In this document: piece by piece, positions 1 through 6,648 of the stretch
Layout of the letters: each line of letters starts with the position of its first letter
Numbering within the stretch: the stretch's first letter is position 1
Origin: Planctomycetota bacterium
GTDB lineage: Bacteria > Planctomycetota > Brocadiia > Brocadiales > Bathyanammoxibiaceae
DNA: 8,534 nucleotides
Direction of reading: 5' to 3'
Assembly: GCA_030623665.1 (NCBI GenBank)
Contig: JAUXLO010000074.1
Coordinates: 1 to 8,534, forward strand
Translations under genes and position numbers: made by a program
The notes under the pieces: model-generated
Database searches by the model: none
What the model was told of the DNA's origin: nothing
The model's input: the letters and a program-made list of their open reading frames with translations, nothing else

Positions 1-1
1 G

Positions 2-688
2 AGAGCCAGGGCTGAAATATCTCAACAGAGGACTAACCTGGCAAATACCAAGAACGAGATTGGGATATCCCAGGATTATGTACGCATAGCGGAAGAGAAC
101 GTAGTGGAACTCCTTTTGGCAAAGGATATGGCACAAACCGGAAGGGCAAGCAAATCAGAAGAGTTGGCAAATATTGAGAACAAGATAGCAGAAGTAAATG
201 AAACCATAGAGGACGAAACGGTGCGATTACTGGAAGCGGAAGAGGCAAAGCACCTGGCTAGTGAAATTATAGAAAAAGAAGAAGAAAGGCTGGCGGGTTT
301 GGCATATGAGATCGAAAACTTGTCTAAAGAAAGCCGTGCTCTAGGCGAAGAACTCCAGAAAGCGCAAAGGGTTTATGGGGTAGCCGCACACACGGCAAGG
401 ACACGCGATATAAGCGTCGCTATACATAGAAGACTATCTCCGGGTCTTTCATGCCTGGTATTTGTCCTCATAGGCATCCCTGTGGGAATAATGACAAGAA
501 TGGGTAACATGGTTATCGGCTTCTTTATAAGCTTCGGGGTAGCCCTGGTGGTATATTACCCCTTACTTATAACAGGCGAGTCACTGGCCAGAAAGCAAGG
601 GTTTCCACCGGGACCTGCCATGTGGGGGGCGAACGTAATCCTGGGCATTATAGCAACCGTCCTACTCGTCAGACTCTTCAGGAAATAG
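2..688 (+). CDS. LptF/LptG-family permease (YjgP/YjgQ), C-terminal part, with coiled-coil insertion; 5' end outside window
   Basis: The frame is open from base 2 to the TAG at 686-688 (228 codons), so the gene begins upstream; the internal GTG at 104 has no ribosome binding site and is not the start. The last ~90 residues look like the end of LptF/LptG, the inner-membrane subunits that with LptB extract lipopolysaccharide for export. An IHRR motif (visible residues 141-144) leads into a helix containing the typical LIGIPVGI stretch (~145-164), then helices at ~170-190 and ~206-225, matching TM4-TM6. Before this, visible residues ~1-125 are rich in Glu, Lys, Ala and Leu and look like a long coiled coil, where LptF/G normally has only its periplasmic jelly-roll domain. 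LptF and LptG cannot be told apart from this fragment. The kinase-like gene follows after 12 bases, probably in the same operon. Family call is fairly sure; the coiled-coil reading is by eye. Confidence 0.8.
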   Translation, partial: RARAEISQQRTNLANTKNEIGISQDYVRIAEENVVELLLAKDMAQTGRASKSEELANIENKIAEVNETIEDETVRLLEAEEAKHLASEIIEKEEERLAGLAYEIENLSKESRALGEELQKAQRVYGVAAHTARTRDISVAIHRRLSPGLSCLVFVLIGIPVGIMTRMGNMVIGFFISFGVALVVYYPLLITGESLARKQGFPPGPAMWGANVILGIIATVLLVRLFRK

Positions 689-700
689 GACCTGCCTTCC

Positions 701-2326
701 ATGCAAAGAATCCTCCGCAAAAACGCCGGTAGCATAACCTGGTACATCCCGGAGGATGAGGAGCACACCCTTGGGGATAAACTGACGGACCTCAACGACC
801 CCATCGGGAAGGAAACCGCTACTATCCACAAGAAAGGGCGACGCAAGGTCTTTGCCTCTCTGGGTACAACTACCAACGGGGAAGAGGTGTATGTAAAGGC
901 GTTCCGCTTGAGCAGCTTATCCCTCAAACTAAAACATCTTTTCCTCCGGTCTAAGGCCTTAAGAGAACTTATGATAGGACTAACCGCCCTTGAGAGGGGA
1001 GTGCCTGTAATCGTACCCCTGGCGGCAGGAGAAAAAAGGCGTATGGGGCTGATAGTGGAGTGCTATACTCTGCTAAAGAAAATAGACAGCGCCGTAACTC
1101 TGAGGGATTATCTGTACAGGGAGGGCGTCCCACAGCACCGGAGGTCAAGGGTAATCGAGGCCCTGGGCAGACTCGCCAGAAAAAGCCATGAAGGCGGCAT
1201 CCTTCAGACGGACTTTGCTCTGAACAATTTTCTCCTAAAGGACCCTAATGATCCGTCACCAACTGTATACATAATTGATTTCGAAAGGACGTACGTCTAC
1301 AACTACATCCCGGAGAAAATGAGGAACTGGACCCTTGCCAAACTCAACCGCATTGGGCCGGATTTCAGCATCACGGACAAACTGCGGTTTCTAAAGGCAT
1401 ACTCGACGGGCAATGACGCCAATAAGTCACCCCTCCTACCCTGGATGAAGGAGTTGGATAGACATACCAACTGGATACTGCGAAGGGATGCACAGAGAAT
1501 ACACAAGGCCTGTGTGCAAGGGGGCAGAGGCTACAAGCTCTATACAGACGGCCACCTCAGGGCCTACTTCCTCGAGGGTCACAATGCAGAGGAGCTAATA
1601 CGCCTGACAAAAGACATTGATAAAGAAAAAGAAAGTGCAATGGAAATCCCGGGGCCATTCAAACTCTACAAGACATGCGGAAAGATACACATAAAAGATG
1701 CGGAGATAGAAGTAGATGTTTTTAAATTCCTTCCCCGTAGTTCACAATATAGTTCGCCATCTGTAAGTACCAGGCCGGCAGTGGAGGCCTGGCAGGCCGC
1801 TAATGCCCTCACAAAGGCCAACCTCCCGGTAAGTCAGGTCATAGGCGCTATAGAAGTAGATGAAGGGGCCTCCTACCGGGGATACCTTATCATAAAGTGC
1901 ATCCCCGGACTCAAAGACCTGCGCACGGCCATTGGGGAATCCCAGCCACGCTCTGAGAGAAGGCGGGTGCTTCTCTGGCATACTGCCAGGCTTTTAGCCA
2001 GACTTCACAACCACGGCACTTTATCCGCACCCATCTCTGCCGGTGATATCGGTGTCCAGGAACCATCTTCGGGCAGGATACAGCTGAACCTTACAAGGCC
2101 TTTTAAATTTACCATGGCGCTGACAACGGCAACAGACAGCACCGGATTGGAGGACGGGAATACAGACCTAAATAAACTTGAGGCATTTCTCGGGGACTTG
2201 ATGGATGGAGGGGGTGTAGAACTTCTCAAAAAATTTTATAGATTACATTCTTCAAACATACCTAGTCATGGAGAAACCCCGTCTTCTTACACACCCGGCA
2301 GATGGTCCATGATCCGTTTTCCCTAG
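701..2326 (+). CDS. Tandem kinase-fold protein, WaaP/Kdo-kinase (lipopolysaccharide kinase) like, second domain degenerate
   Basis: This 541-residue protein contains two kinase-like halves. In the first (~40-260) one sees a VYVK lysine (K66), a helix-C-type glutamate (E89), a catalytic loop QTDFALNN with D171 and N176 at HxDxxxxN spacing, and a metal-binding IIDFER motif (D193). The usual HxD histidine is Gln (Q169). This pattern fits the WaaP/KdkA/InaA family, which phosphorylates lipopolysaccharide core sugars in the cytoplasm. The second half (~315-515) repeats the plan: VFKF (K342), a helix with E362, and a GYLIIKCIPG hinge-like segment. At the positions of the catalytic Asp, Asn and metal Asp it has P444, D449 and N463, so it is probably a pseudokinase. 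ATG 701 lies 12 bases after the permease stop, with a weak AGGA at 687-690 as ribosome binding site. Its last ~22 codons overlap the convergent radical SAM gene. Lipid A or core phosphorylation is inferred; a protein substrate cannot be excluded. Confidence 0.7.
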   Translation: MQRILRKNAGSITWYIPEDEEHTLGDKLTDLNDPIGKETATIHKKGRRKVFASLGTTTNGEEVYVKAFRLSSLSLKLKHLFLRSKALRELMIGLTALERGVPVIVPLAAGEKRRMGLIVECYTLLKKIDSAVTLRDYLYREGVPQHRRSRVIEALGRLARKSHEGGILQTDFALNNFLLKDPNDPSPTVYIIDFERTYVYNYIPEKMRNWTLAKLNRIGPDFSITDKLRFLKAYSTGNDANKSPLLPWMKELDRHTNWILRRDAQRIHKACVQGGRGYKLYTDGHLRAYFLEGHNAEELIRLTKDIDKEKESAMEIPGPFKLYKTCGKIHIKDAEIEVDVFKFLPRSSQYSSPSVSTRPAVEAWQAANALTKANLPVSQVIGAIEVDEGASYRGYLIIKCIPGLKDLRTAIGESQPRSERRRVLLWHTARLLARLHNHGTLSAPISAGDIGVQEPSSGRIQLNLTRPFKFTMALTTATDSTGLEDGNTDLNKLEAFLGDLMDGGGVELLKKFYRLHSSNIPSHGETPSSYTPGRWSMIRFP

Positions 2327-3278
2327 ACAAGACCTCCTTTCGGGCGGCCTGATAACACTCTCCATTCCATATCTCGCGAAAAGACGGGCTCTCCAGGATG
2401 TTTCCAAAGGCGTATTTCTCGCTGTATACGGCGCAGCAAGGCAGCACGGAGCCATCCCAGTTTATAACCGTCTCAGTCCAGAGCAGATTGCAGGGAAAAC
2501 GCCCCTTCTTTTTCTTTTTACCTATCTTATACTCAGGACCATCGGGGAGCCATTCACCGTCCCTCTCAACGGCCTCCTCCACCGTCTCAAATATCTCCTT
2601 GCCCATGTCCGGACTAATGCCCTCTACCTCCAATGTTATACCAAGCTCCGCCGCCATCTCTCCGGCCACCTCTATCTCATGTTCATTATGCCGAGAAACA
2701 TGAAACAGCCAGACGATATCGGTGGGAGAGTGCAGCTCCGACCGTATAGCCGCCAGCAATCTCATGTTATCCATTACCCTCTTAAAATTGCCTCCCACGT
2801 GATATACTGGATACGTTTCTTCTGAGGCCCCATTGCAAGAGACATAAATCTTATGGACCCCGGAGCGTAAAAGTTTCTTTACCCGGTCAGCATCCATCTC
2901 TACGTCGAGATTGGTACTTATCTTGACAATTATACCTTTGGAGACGGCATACTTTATCATGGGCACAAGCTCGGGGTTCAGTAAAGGTTCGCCCCAGTTA
3001 TAGAGCTTTATCAGATACAAATAACCACCCAGTTCATCAACCACCTTCTTATAGGTCTCAAAGGGCATTAGGCCCTTCTTGGCCGAGGGGTCGTTTTGGC
3101 CCGTCGGGCAGAGCGGGCAGCGCAGGTTACATATATTCCCCGATTCAATGGTAATCTTTGCAGGATAGCCATAAAGCCTCGAGTTGCCCAGCCTGAGCTG
3201 GAGAATCCCCACAAGGCGATTGAACAGCCTCCTCGGACTTAAGGCCCTCCACTGCGTTCCTAGATTCCTTAAAGACAT
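2262..3278 (-). CDS. Radical SAM/SPASM-domain protein, substrate unknown
   Basis: This 338-residue protein has the radical SAM cluster motif CNLRCPLC (C50, C54, C57), which holds the 4Fe-4S cluster that cleaves S-adenosylmethionine, followed by a YNWGEPLL motif (~93-100). The C-terminal ~75 residues form a SPASM-type auxiliary cluster region: C263, the WDGSVLPCC segment (C281, C282), C308 and a final CRVC (C327, C330). A run of five lysines (254-258) precedes it. SPASM enzymes modify peptides, proteins or small molecules; no precursor peptide is visible nearby, so the substrate is unknown. The ATG at 3276-3278 has AAGGTG nine bases upstream. The gene lies 61 bases downstream of ridA on the same strand and probably shares its transcript. 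Its end overlaps the convergent kinase-like gene by 65 bases, and the CRVC cysteines are encoded inside the overlap. Confidence 0.85.
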   Translation of the reverse strand: MSLRNLGTQWRALSPRRLFNRLVGILQLRLGNSRLYGYPAKITIESGNICNLRCPLCPTGQNDPSAKKGLMPFETYKKVVDELGGYLYLIKLYNWGEPLLNPELVPMIKYAVSKGIIVKISTNLDVEMDADRVKKLLRSGVHKIYVSCNGASEETYPVYHVGGNFKRVMDNMRLLAAIRSELHSPTDIVWLFHVSRHNEHEIEVAGEMAAELGITLEVEGISPDMGKEIFETVEEAVERDGEWLPDGPEYKIGKKKKKGRFPCNLLWTETVINWDGSVLPCCAVYSEKYAFGNILESPSFREIWNGECYQAARKEVLSRENGSWTICRVCKKTGFLHD

Positions 3279-3339
3279 TTAACTACGCACCTTACACAAA
3301 AACGGCGCTGTGCGTCGAGCCCCTGTAGGATGCACCACA

Positions 3340-3753
3340 TTACTTCTTGGCCGGCACAAATGCGTCGGCCAGAATCTCAATCTGATACCCATTGTTAAGG
3401 GCATCTATACCGAGGCAGGCCCTGGAAGGCGCCGACTTGATGTATTGCAGGTAGATCTTGTTCATGGTCTCCCAGTTCCTCATGTCCGTCAGATAAACAA
3501 TCACCCTTATCAGATTATCCTGTGAGGTCCCGGCCGTCTCCAGTACACCTAACATATTCTTGAAGGTAACGTGACATTGCTCTTCAAAGTCCAGGGGTAT
3601 TTCCCAATTCTTCTCAGGGTTCTTAGGTATGGACCCGCCGCAGAAGAGAAAAGAGCCCCGTTGCAGATCTTCGGCCGGAACGAACGACGCATCGGACATA
3701 AGACCCTCATGGTACGATATCCTCTTATTACAATTTACTCGTTGGACAGCCAT
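3340..3753 (-). CDS. RidA family (YjgF/YER057c/UK114) protein, probable enamine/imine deaminase
   Basis: The 137-residue length and sequence fit the RidA family, small trimeric proteins; the archetype hydrolyses reactive enamine/imine intermediates from amino-acid metabolism. The signature arginine is present in PSRACLG (R111), followed by E126, the same 15-residue spacing as R105 and E120 in E. coli RidA, so catalysis is plausible. The segments GSFLFCGG (~33-40), FKNMLGVLETAG (~64-75) and VIVYLTDMRNWETMN (~84-98) are typical of the fold. The N-terminus carries about ten extra residues. ATG 3753 is supported by a strong GGAGG ribosome binding site. It is the first gene after a near-consensus promoter, with the radical SAM gene downstream. 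RidA subfamilies differ in substrate, so deaminase function is inferred from motif residues only. Confidence 0.9.
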   Translation of the reverse strand: MAVQRVNCNKRISYHEGLMSDASFVPAEDLQRGSFLFCGGSIPKNPEKNWEIPLDFEEQCHVTFKNMLGVLETAGTSQDNLIRVIVYLTDMRNWETMNKIYLQYIKSAPSRACLGIDALNNGYQIEILADAFVPAKK

Positions 3754-3756
3754 CTT

Positions 3757-3765
3757 CTCCCCTCC
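3757..3765 (-). promoter_or_regulatory. Strong ribosome binding site of ridA-family gene
   Basis: Read on the minus strand, GGAGGGGAG sits just before ATG 3753 (GGAGG core six to seven bases away). It supports that start codon. Confidence 0.75.
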
Positions 3766-3799
3766 AGAAAGAATCCTTTATAAATTTAGCCAGTAGCGG

Positions 3800-3828
3800 A
3801 TTATGTACCGATTTGCCTATACTGTCAA
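3800..3828 (-). promoter_or_regulatory. Near-consensus sigma-70 promoter for the ridA-radical SAM unit
   Basis: On the minus strand a perfect TTGACA (3823-3828) is followed by a 17-base spacer and CATAAT (3800-3805, five of six matches to consensus). This predicts transcription starting near 3792, giving a leader of about 40 bases before ATG 3753. Confidence 0.7.
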
Positions 3829-3862
3829 TGGAGAAGCCGTGATTGGTGGTGGAGAGTCTTTC

Positions 3863-3911
3863 GTAGCGGTGGAGCTTGCTCGACCTAAAGCAGAGTAAAC
3901 TCTGCCGCTAC
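3863..3911. repeat. 49-base compound palindrome (three-way-junction-like element)
   Basis: A perfect outer inverted repeat, GTAGCGG (3863-3869) with CCGCTAC (3905-3911), encloses two inner hairpins. The first pairs GGT-GAGC (3868-3875) with GCTC-ACC (3878-3885) around one G-G mismatch; the second pairs GCAGAGT (3890-3896) with ACTCTGC (3899-3905). The nesting resembles REP/MITE-type non-coding elements. No second copy lies in the window, so its repetitive nature is a guess. The gene-free stretch 3754-4031 holds this, the next two palindromes and the ridA promoter, and no credible gene. Confidence 0.55.
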
Positions 3912-3916
3912 ATGCT

Positions 3917-3968
3917 CAACGAAGTGAAATGTACCAGGGGCGCATCTGCCTCAGGCATGACTTCGTTG
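3917..3968. repeat. Stem-loop with 9-base perfect stem and inner hairpin
   Basis: CAACGAAGT (3917-3925) is perfectly complementary to ACTTCGTTG (3960-3968). The 34-base loop contains a small TGCC/GGCA hairpin (3947-3957). It starts six bases after the 49-base palindrome, and the two may form one composite element. Confidence 0.5.
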
Positions 3969-4006
3969 TCTACCTTTCTTGCTTTCCTGCGCGAGTAGTT
4001 TTTGCA

Positions 4007-4026
4007 GGGTGTGTCTGGACACACCT
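4007..4026 (-). terminator. Hairpin just downstream of modC; possible atypical terminator or 3' stabilising stem
   Basis: GGTGTGTC (4008-4015) and GACACACC (4018-4025) form a perfect eight-base stem with a two-base loop, extendable by a G-T pair. It begins six bases after the modC stop. The minus-strand sequence beyond it lacks a T-run, so it is not a standard intrinsic terminator. Position at the end of the mod operon is the main support. Confidence 0.4.
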
Positions 4027-4031
4027 TACAA

Positions 4032-5102
4032 CTAACACACCCGTATAGAATTGGATTTAATGATAAAGAAGTATGTCTCTCCGGTATCTATTTCAAGCTC
4101 TTTGAGGGATTCCAGGGTTATTTCGACAATAATATGCTCTCCCAGGTCTACAAACAAAACGGCCTTACTGCCTACAACGGATATGTCTTCAACCACTCCC
4201 TTTAAGATATTTCGGGCGCTCAACCCGGTCGGCCTCTCACGACTCACTATGATGTCCTGGGCCCGCACGATTGCTGAGACACGGGAGCCGGATTCAGGCC
4301 CTCCCAGCGGCACCACCAGTCTCTGCCTCCCCAGCCCAAGTTCCGTGACACCACGTTCCCTGTTGTGTGACAGCACCTTAAGGGTAAGTACGTTCTCAAG
4401 CCCCTCGGATTCGATCATGGGGAAAATATCCGGATAGTGAAAGAGACTTGATACACCACCGGTGACGAGTACCCCGCCATCCTTTACCACGATTACCTCA
4501 TCGGCAAGGTTCATGATCTCAGAGAGTGCGTGAGTTACATAGAGTATGGGGACACGGAATTCCTCCTTTATCCGTCTCAAATAGCCCAGGAAGCGGCTTT
4601 TCAGGCCCCAGTCCAGGGCAGATACCGGCTCGTCGAATATAAGCAACCGGGGATGAGAAAGGAGCGCCCTGGCTATGGCCACCCTCTGCTGCTCCCCCCC
4701 GGACAACCGACTTGGTCTTTTACCAAGAAGGTTTTGTATCTCAAGCACATCTATTACAGCCTGCGGGACTATATGGCACCTCGCCTCGTCCTCTTGACGA
4801 AAGCCGTAGAAGATATTCTTCTCTACCGTAAGATGTGGGAAGAGCAGCCCCTCCTGAAACACATAACCTATACTGCGGTCCTCGGGTGGTAGATTTATGC
4901 GGTCCTTACTGGAATACAGTGGCTTACCGTCAATGGACACCTCTCCGTCACCTGGCTCTACGACCCCGGTAATGCAGTTCAGGATTGTGGTCTTGCCGCT
5001 TCCCGAGGGTCCAAAGATGGCGGTCAAAGGTTTTTCTATCGAGAATGCCACGTCCAGATAAAACGTACCGGCCCGCCTTCTTATGTCTACGCTGAGTTTC
5101 AT
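4032..5102 (-). CDS. modC: Molybdate ABC transporter ATP-binding protein ModC
   Basis: This 356-residue protein is the cytoplasmic ATPase that powers molybdate import with ModB. Visible motifs are Walker A GPSGSGKT (31-38), the Q-loop in YVFQEGLLFPHLTV (~80-93), the ABC signature LSGGEQQRVAIARAL (133-147), Walker B LLIFDEP with SALD (153-164), and the switch histidine in YVTHALSEI (H191). The C-terminus (~290-354) is a TOBE/Mop domain, beginning SARNILKG and ending IIKSNSIRV, the oxyanion-binding module typical of ModC. Nothing essential is missing. The ATG at 5100-5102 lies 15 bases after the modB stop with only a weak ribosome binding site, so translation is probably coupled to modB. Last gene of the mod operon. 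The TOBE domain could bind a related oxyanion such as tungstate, but with the ModE-type regulator alongside, molybdate is most likely. Confidence 0.95.
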   Translation of the reverse strand: MKLSVDIRRRAGTFYLDVAFSIEKPLTAIFGPSGSGKTTILNCITGVVEPGDGEVSIDGKPLYSSKDRINLPPEDRSIGYVFQEGLLFPHLTVEKNIFYGFRQEDEARCHIVPQAVIDVLEIQNLLGKRPSRLSGGEQQRVAIARALLSHPRLLIFDEPVSALDWGLKSRFLGYLRRIKEEFRVPILYVTHALSEIMNLADEVIVVKDGGVLVTGGVSSLFHYPDIFPMIESEGLENVLTLKVLSHNRERGVTELGLGRQRLVVPLGGPESGSRVSAIVRAQDIIVSRERPTGLSARNILKGVVEDISVVGSKAVLFVDLGEHIIVEITLESLKELEIDTGETYFFIIKSNSIRVC

Positions 5103-5117
5103 TATGCCCTAAAGACC

Positions 5118-5789
5118 TCAGTGGGTGGTGCGTCTGGAGATATTCTGGGCAAGAAACAGGGCAGAGAAGGCAAGTATGGTGGCGATAAAGACCAGTCTAA
5201 GGCCCGCATCCTCATGTCCCGTCTGCACACAATTAAATACGGCCAGCGGGATAGTCTGTGTCTTCCCCGGTATGTTCCCTGCCAGCATTATAGTGGCCCC
5301 AAACTCCCCCAAACTGCGCGTGAACGCCAGTATTGAACCTGCTATTACGCCCCTTATTGAAAGCGGCAGGGTCACCGTGCAGAATACCCTCCAGGGACTT
5401 GCCCCCAGGGTTCTGGCCGCATTCTCTAACCTGGGATCAACCTCTTCCATGGCTACCCGCGCCACCCTTACCAGGAGAGGAAAGGCTATCACCGCACTGG
5501 CCAGCACTGCTGCGTACCAGGTAAAGGTCAGCTCTATGCCAAGGTCCTCGTAGAGGAACCGCCCGATGGCCCCGGTCCTGCTTATAAGAATGAGCAGAAA
5601 AAATCCACTCACCACAGGCGCAAGGGCCAGGGGCATATTAACGAGCGTATCAATAACAGATTTTCCCCTGACACGTGATTTGGCCAACACCCAACTTATG
5701 AATATAGCAGGGGGGAGTATAAGGAACGTACTACAGACTGCAACCTTCATGGATATATAGATAGCTGACATCTCTTCTTGTGATAGCAC
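5118..5789 (-). CDS. modB: Molybdate ABC transporter permease ModB
   Basis: This 223-residue membrane protein forms the channel of the molybdate importer. About five hydrophobic helices are visible (~9-34, 46-70, 90-110, 143-165, 195-215). The EAA loop that docks onto ModC is clear at 122-142, with ENAARTLGAS followed by VTLP, and the downstream RSLGEFGATIMLAGNIPG segment is typical of ModB. The start is a GTG (5787-5789): AGGAGGG lies nine bases upstream inside the end of modA, and the modA stop is only three bases away, which indicates coupled translation. The ATG at residue 7 lacks comparable support. Length is normal for the family. Confidence 0.95.
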   Translation of the reverse strand: MLSQEEMSAIYISMKVAVCSTFLILPPAIFISWVLAKSRVRGKSVIDTLVNMPLALAPVVSGFFLLILISRTGAIGRFLYEDLGIELTFTWYAAVLASAVIAFPLLVRVARVAMEEVDPRLENAARTLGASPWRVFCTVTLPLSIRGVIAGSILAFTRSLGEFGATIMLAGNIPGKTQTIPLAVFNCVQTGHEDAGLRLVFIATILAFSALFLAQNISRRTTH

Positions 5790-5792
5790 GGT

Positions 5793-6587
5793 CTAATGCC
5801 CTCCTGTTACCTCTAAACCATACGACTTAAAACCGTATGCCTCAAAAACTTCTATCGCCTCCGCAGAGGAGATAAAATCCACAAACTCCCTTGCCAGGGC
5901 CTCTGCCCTGCTGTCTTTCAATACAACCACGGGATAAACTATCGCCGTGTGGCTGTCATCCGGAAATTCATACACTACCCTCACCTCATTACTTATCATG
6001 GCGTCCGTACCATAGACAATGCCCACCTCAGCCGCTTGACGTTCCACATAAGCAAGCACGGCCCTTACGTCCAGGGCAGGCACAATCTTCGGGTACAGCT
6101 CTTCCCATAGTCCCAGATTCTCCAGGGCCTCCCTGGCGTAAGCGCCCGCTGGTACAGAGCCGGGCTCCCCAATGGCTATCTTCCTGACCTCCCTTCGCGC
6201 CAGGTCTTCAGCCCGGTCTATCCTCAGCCTGCTCCCTTCAGGTATGATGACTACCAGGCTGTTGGTCAGGAGATCCTTCCTCGTGTCCGGTAGCACGAGG
6301 CCGTCAAACTCAAGGGCATCCACCTGAGCGGTGCCTGCAGATATGAAGACGTCTGCCGGAGCGCCCTTCTCTATCTGGCGTTGAAGGGTACCTGAACTCC
6401 CGAAACTCAAAAAAACCCTGCCCCCTGTTCTTTCCTCAAACCTGCCCTTTATCTCATCCACGGCGTCTGTCAGGCTTGCTGCAACGAATACCAGTATCTC
6501 CTCCCCCTGCCCCTCCACACCATGTGCCACCGCCGGAAAAGAGGTAACAAGGAGTAACGTAAGAACAATCAGACATTTCCTCCGCAT
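5793..6587 (-). CDS. modA: Periplasmic molybdate-binding protein ModA
   Basis: This protein captures molybdate in the periplasm and delivers it to ModBC. From the ATG at 6587 it has 264 residues and a Sec signal peptide: MRRK, a hydrophobic core, then a probable cut after PAVA. The mature protein shows ModA hallmarks: VFVAASLTDAVDEI (ligand-binding Ser), FGSSGTLQRQIEKGAPADVF (second Ser), GEPGSVPAG, the LDVRAVLAYVE segment, and VYGTDA with the expected ligand-contacting Tyr. An in-frame TTG at 6623 would add 12 residues but has no ribosome binding site and would put the arginines away from the N-terminus; the ATG gives a normal signal peptide. The upstream AGGAAGG is ~16 bases from the ATG, further than usual, so the start is somewhat uncertain. 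First gene of modABC, behind its own promoter. Confidence 0.95.
   Translation of the reverse strand: MRRKCLIVLTLLLVTSFPAVAHGVEGQGEEILVFVAASLTDAVDEIKGRFEERTGGRVFLSFGSSGTLQRQIEKGAPADVFISAGTAQVDALEFDGLVLPDTRKDLLTNSLVVIIPEGSRLRIDRAEDLARREVRKIAIGEPGSVPAGAYAREALENLGLWEELYPKIVPALDVRAVLAYVERQAAEVGIVYGTDAMISNEVRVVYEFPDDSHTAIVYPVVVLKDSRAEALAREFVDFISSAEAIEVFEAYGFKSYGLEVTGGH
5799..5805 (-). promoter_or_regulatory. modB ribosome binding site, within the last codons of modA
   Basis: AGGAGGG on the minus strand, nine bases before GTG 5789, decides the GTG start of modB. Because it overlaps the final modA codons, ribosomes finishing modA are well placed to start modB. Confidence 0.7.
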
Positions 6588-6628
6588 CTTTAAGTCGTTT
6601 AGCCCTTCCTCCGAGGGATGCAAAAGCG

Positions 6629-6648
6629 TTATGTCATTTTAGACATAA
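6629..6648. promoter_or_regulatory. Probable ModE-type operator (Mo-box) of modABC
   Basis: A perfect inverted repeat, TTATGTC (6629-6635), six-base spacer, GACATAA (6642-6648), overlaps the -10 box and predicted start of the modA promoter. The left half reads CGTTATGT with its flank, close to the CGTTAT-type half sites known for ModE. Location suggests direct repression by the adjacent ModE-like protein when molybdate is plentiful. The binding protein is inferred. Confidence 0.6.

Noticed and set aside
104..688. A complete 194-residue gene starting at GTG 104
   Set aside because: The frame is open to the window edge, no ribosome binding site precedes 104, and LptF/LptG proteins need N-terminal helices lying upstream; the gene is partial.
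3340..3753. Annotation of the RidA-family gene as a translation-inhibiting ribonuclease (L-PSP)
   Set aside because: The Arg-Glu pair matches the deaminase-type RidA active site; the ribonuclease name is a legacy label not supported by residues seen here.
3863..3968. A tRNA-like gene, because of the cloverleaf-like pairing
   Set aside because: The stem lengths, loop sizes and conserved tRNA positions do not fit; no T-loop or CCA-adjacent acceptor stem is seen.
4051..4437. Plus-strand open frames inside modC, modB, modA and modE regions (e.g. 4051-4437, 5125-5553, 5891-6187, 6765-7091)
   Set aside because: They are antisense to genes with full family motifs and show no recognisable domains of their own.
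6588..6623. TTG at 6623 as the modA start
   Set aside because: No ribosome binding site upstream, and the extra 12 acidic/polar residues would precede an otherwise normal signal peptide.
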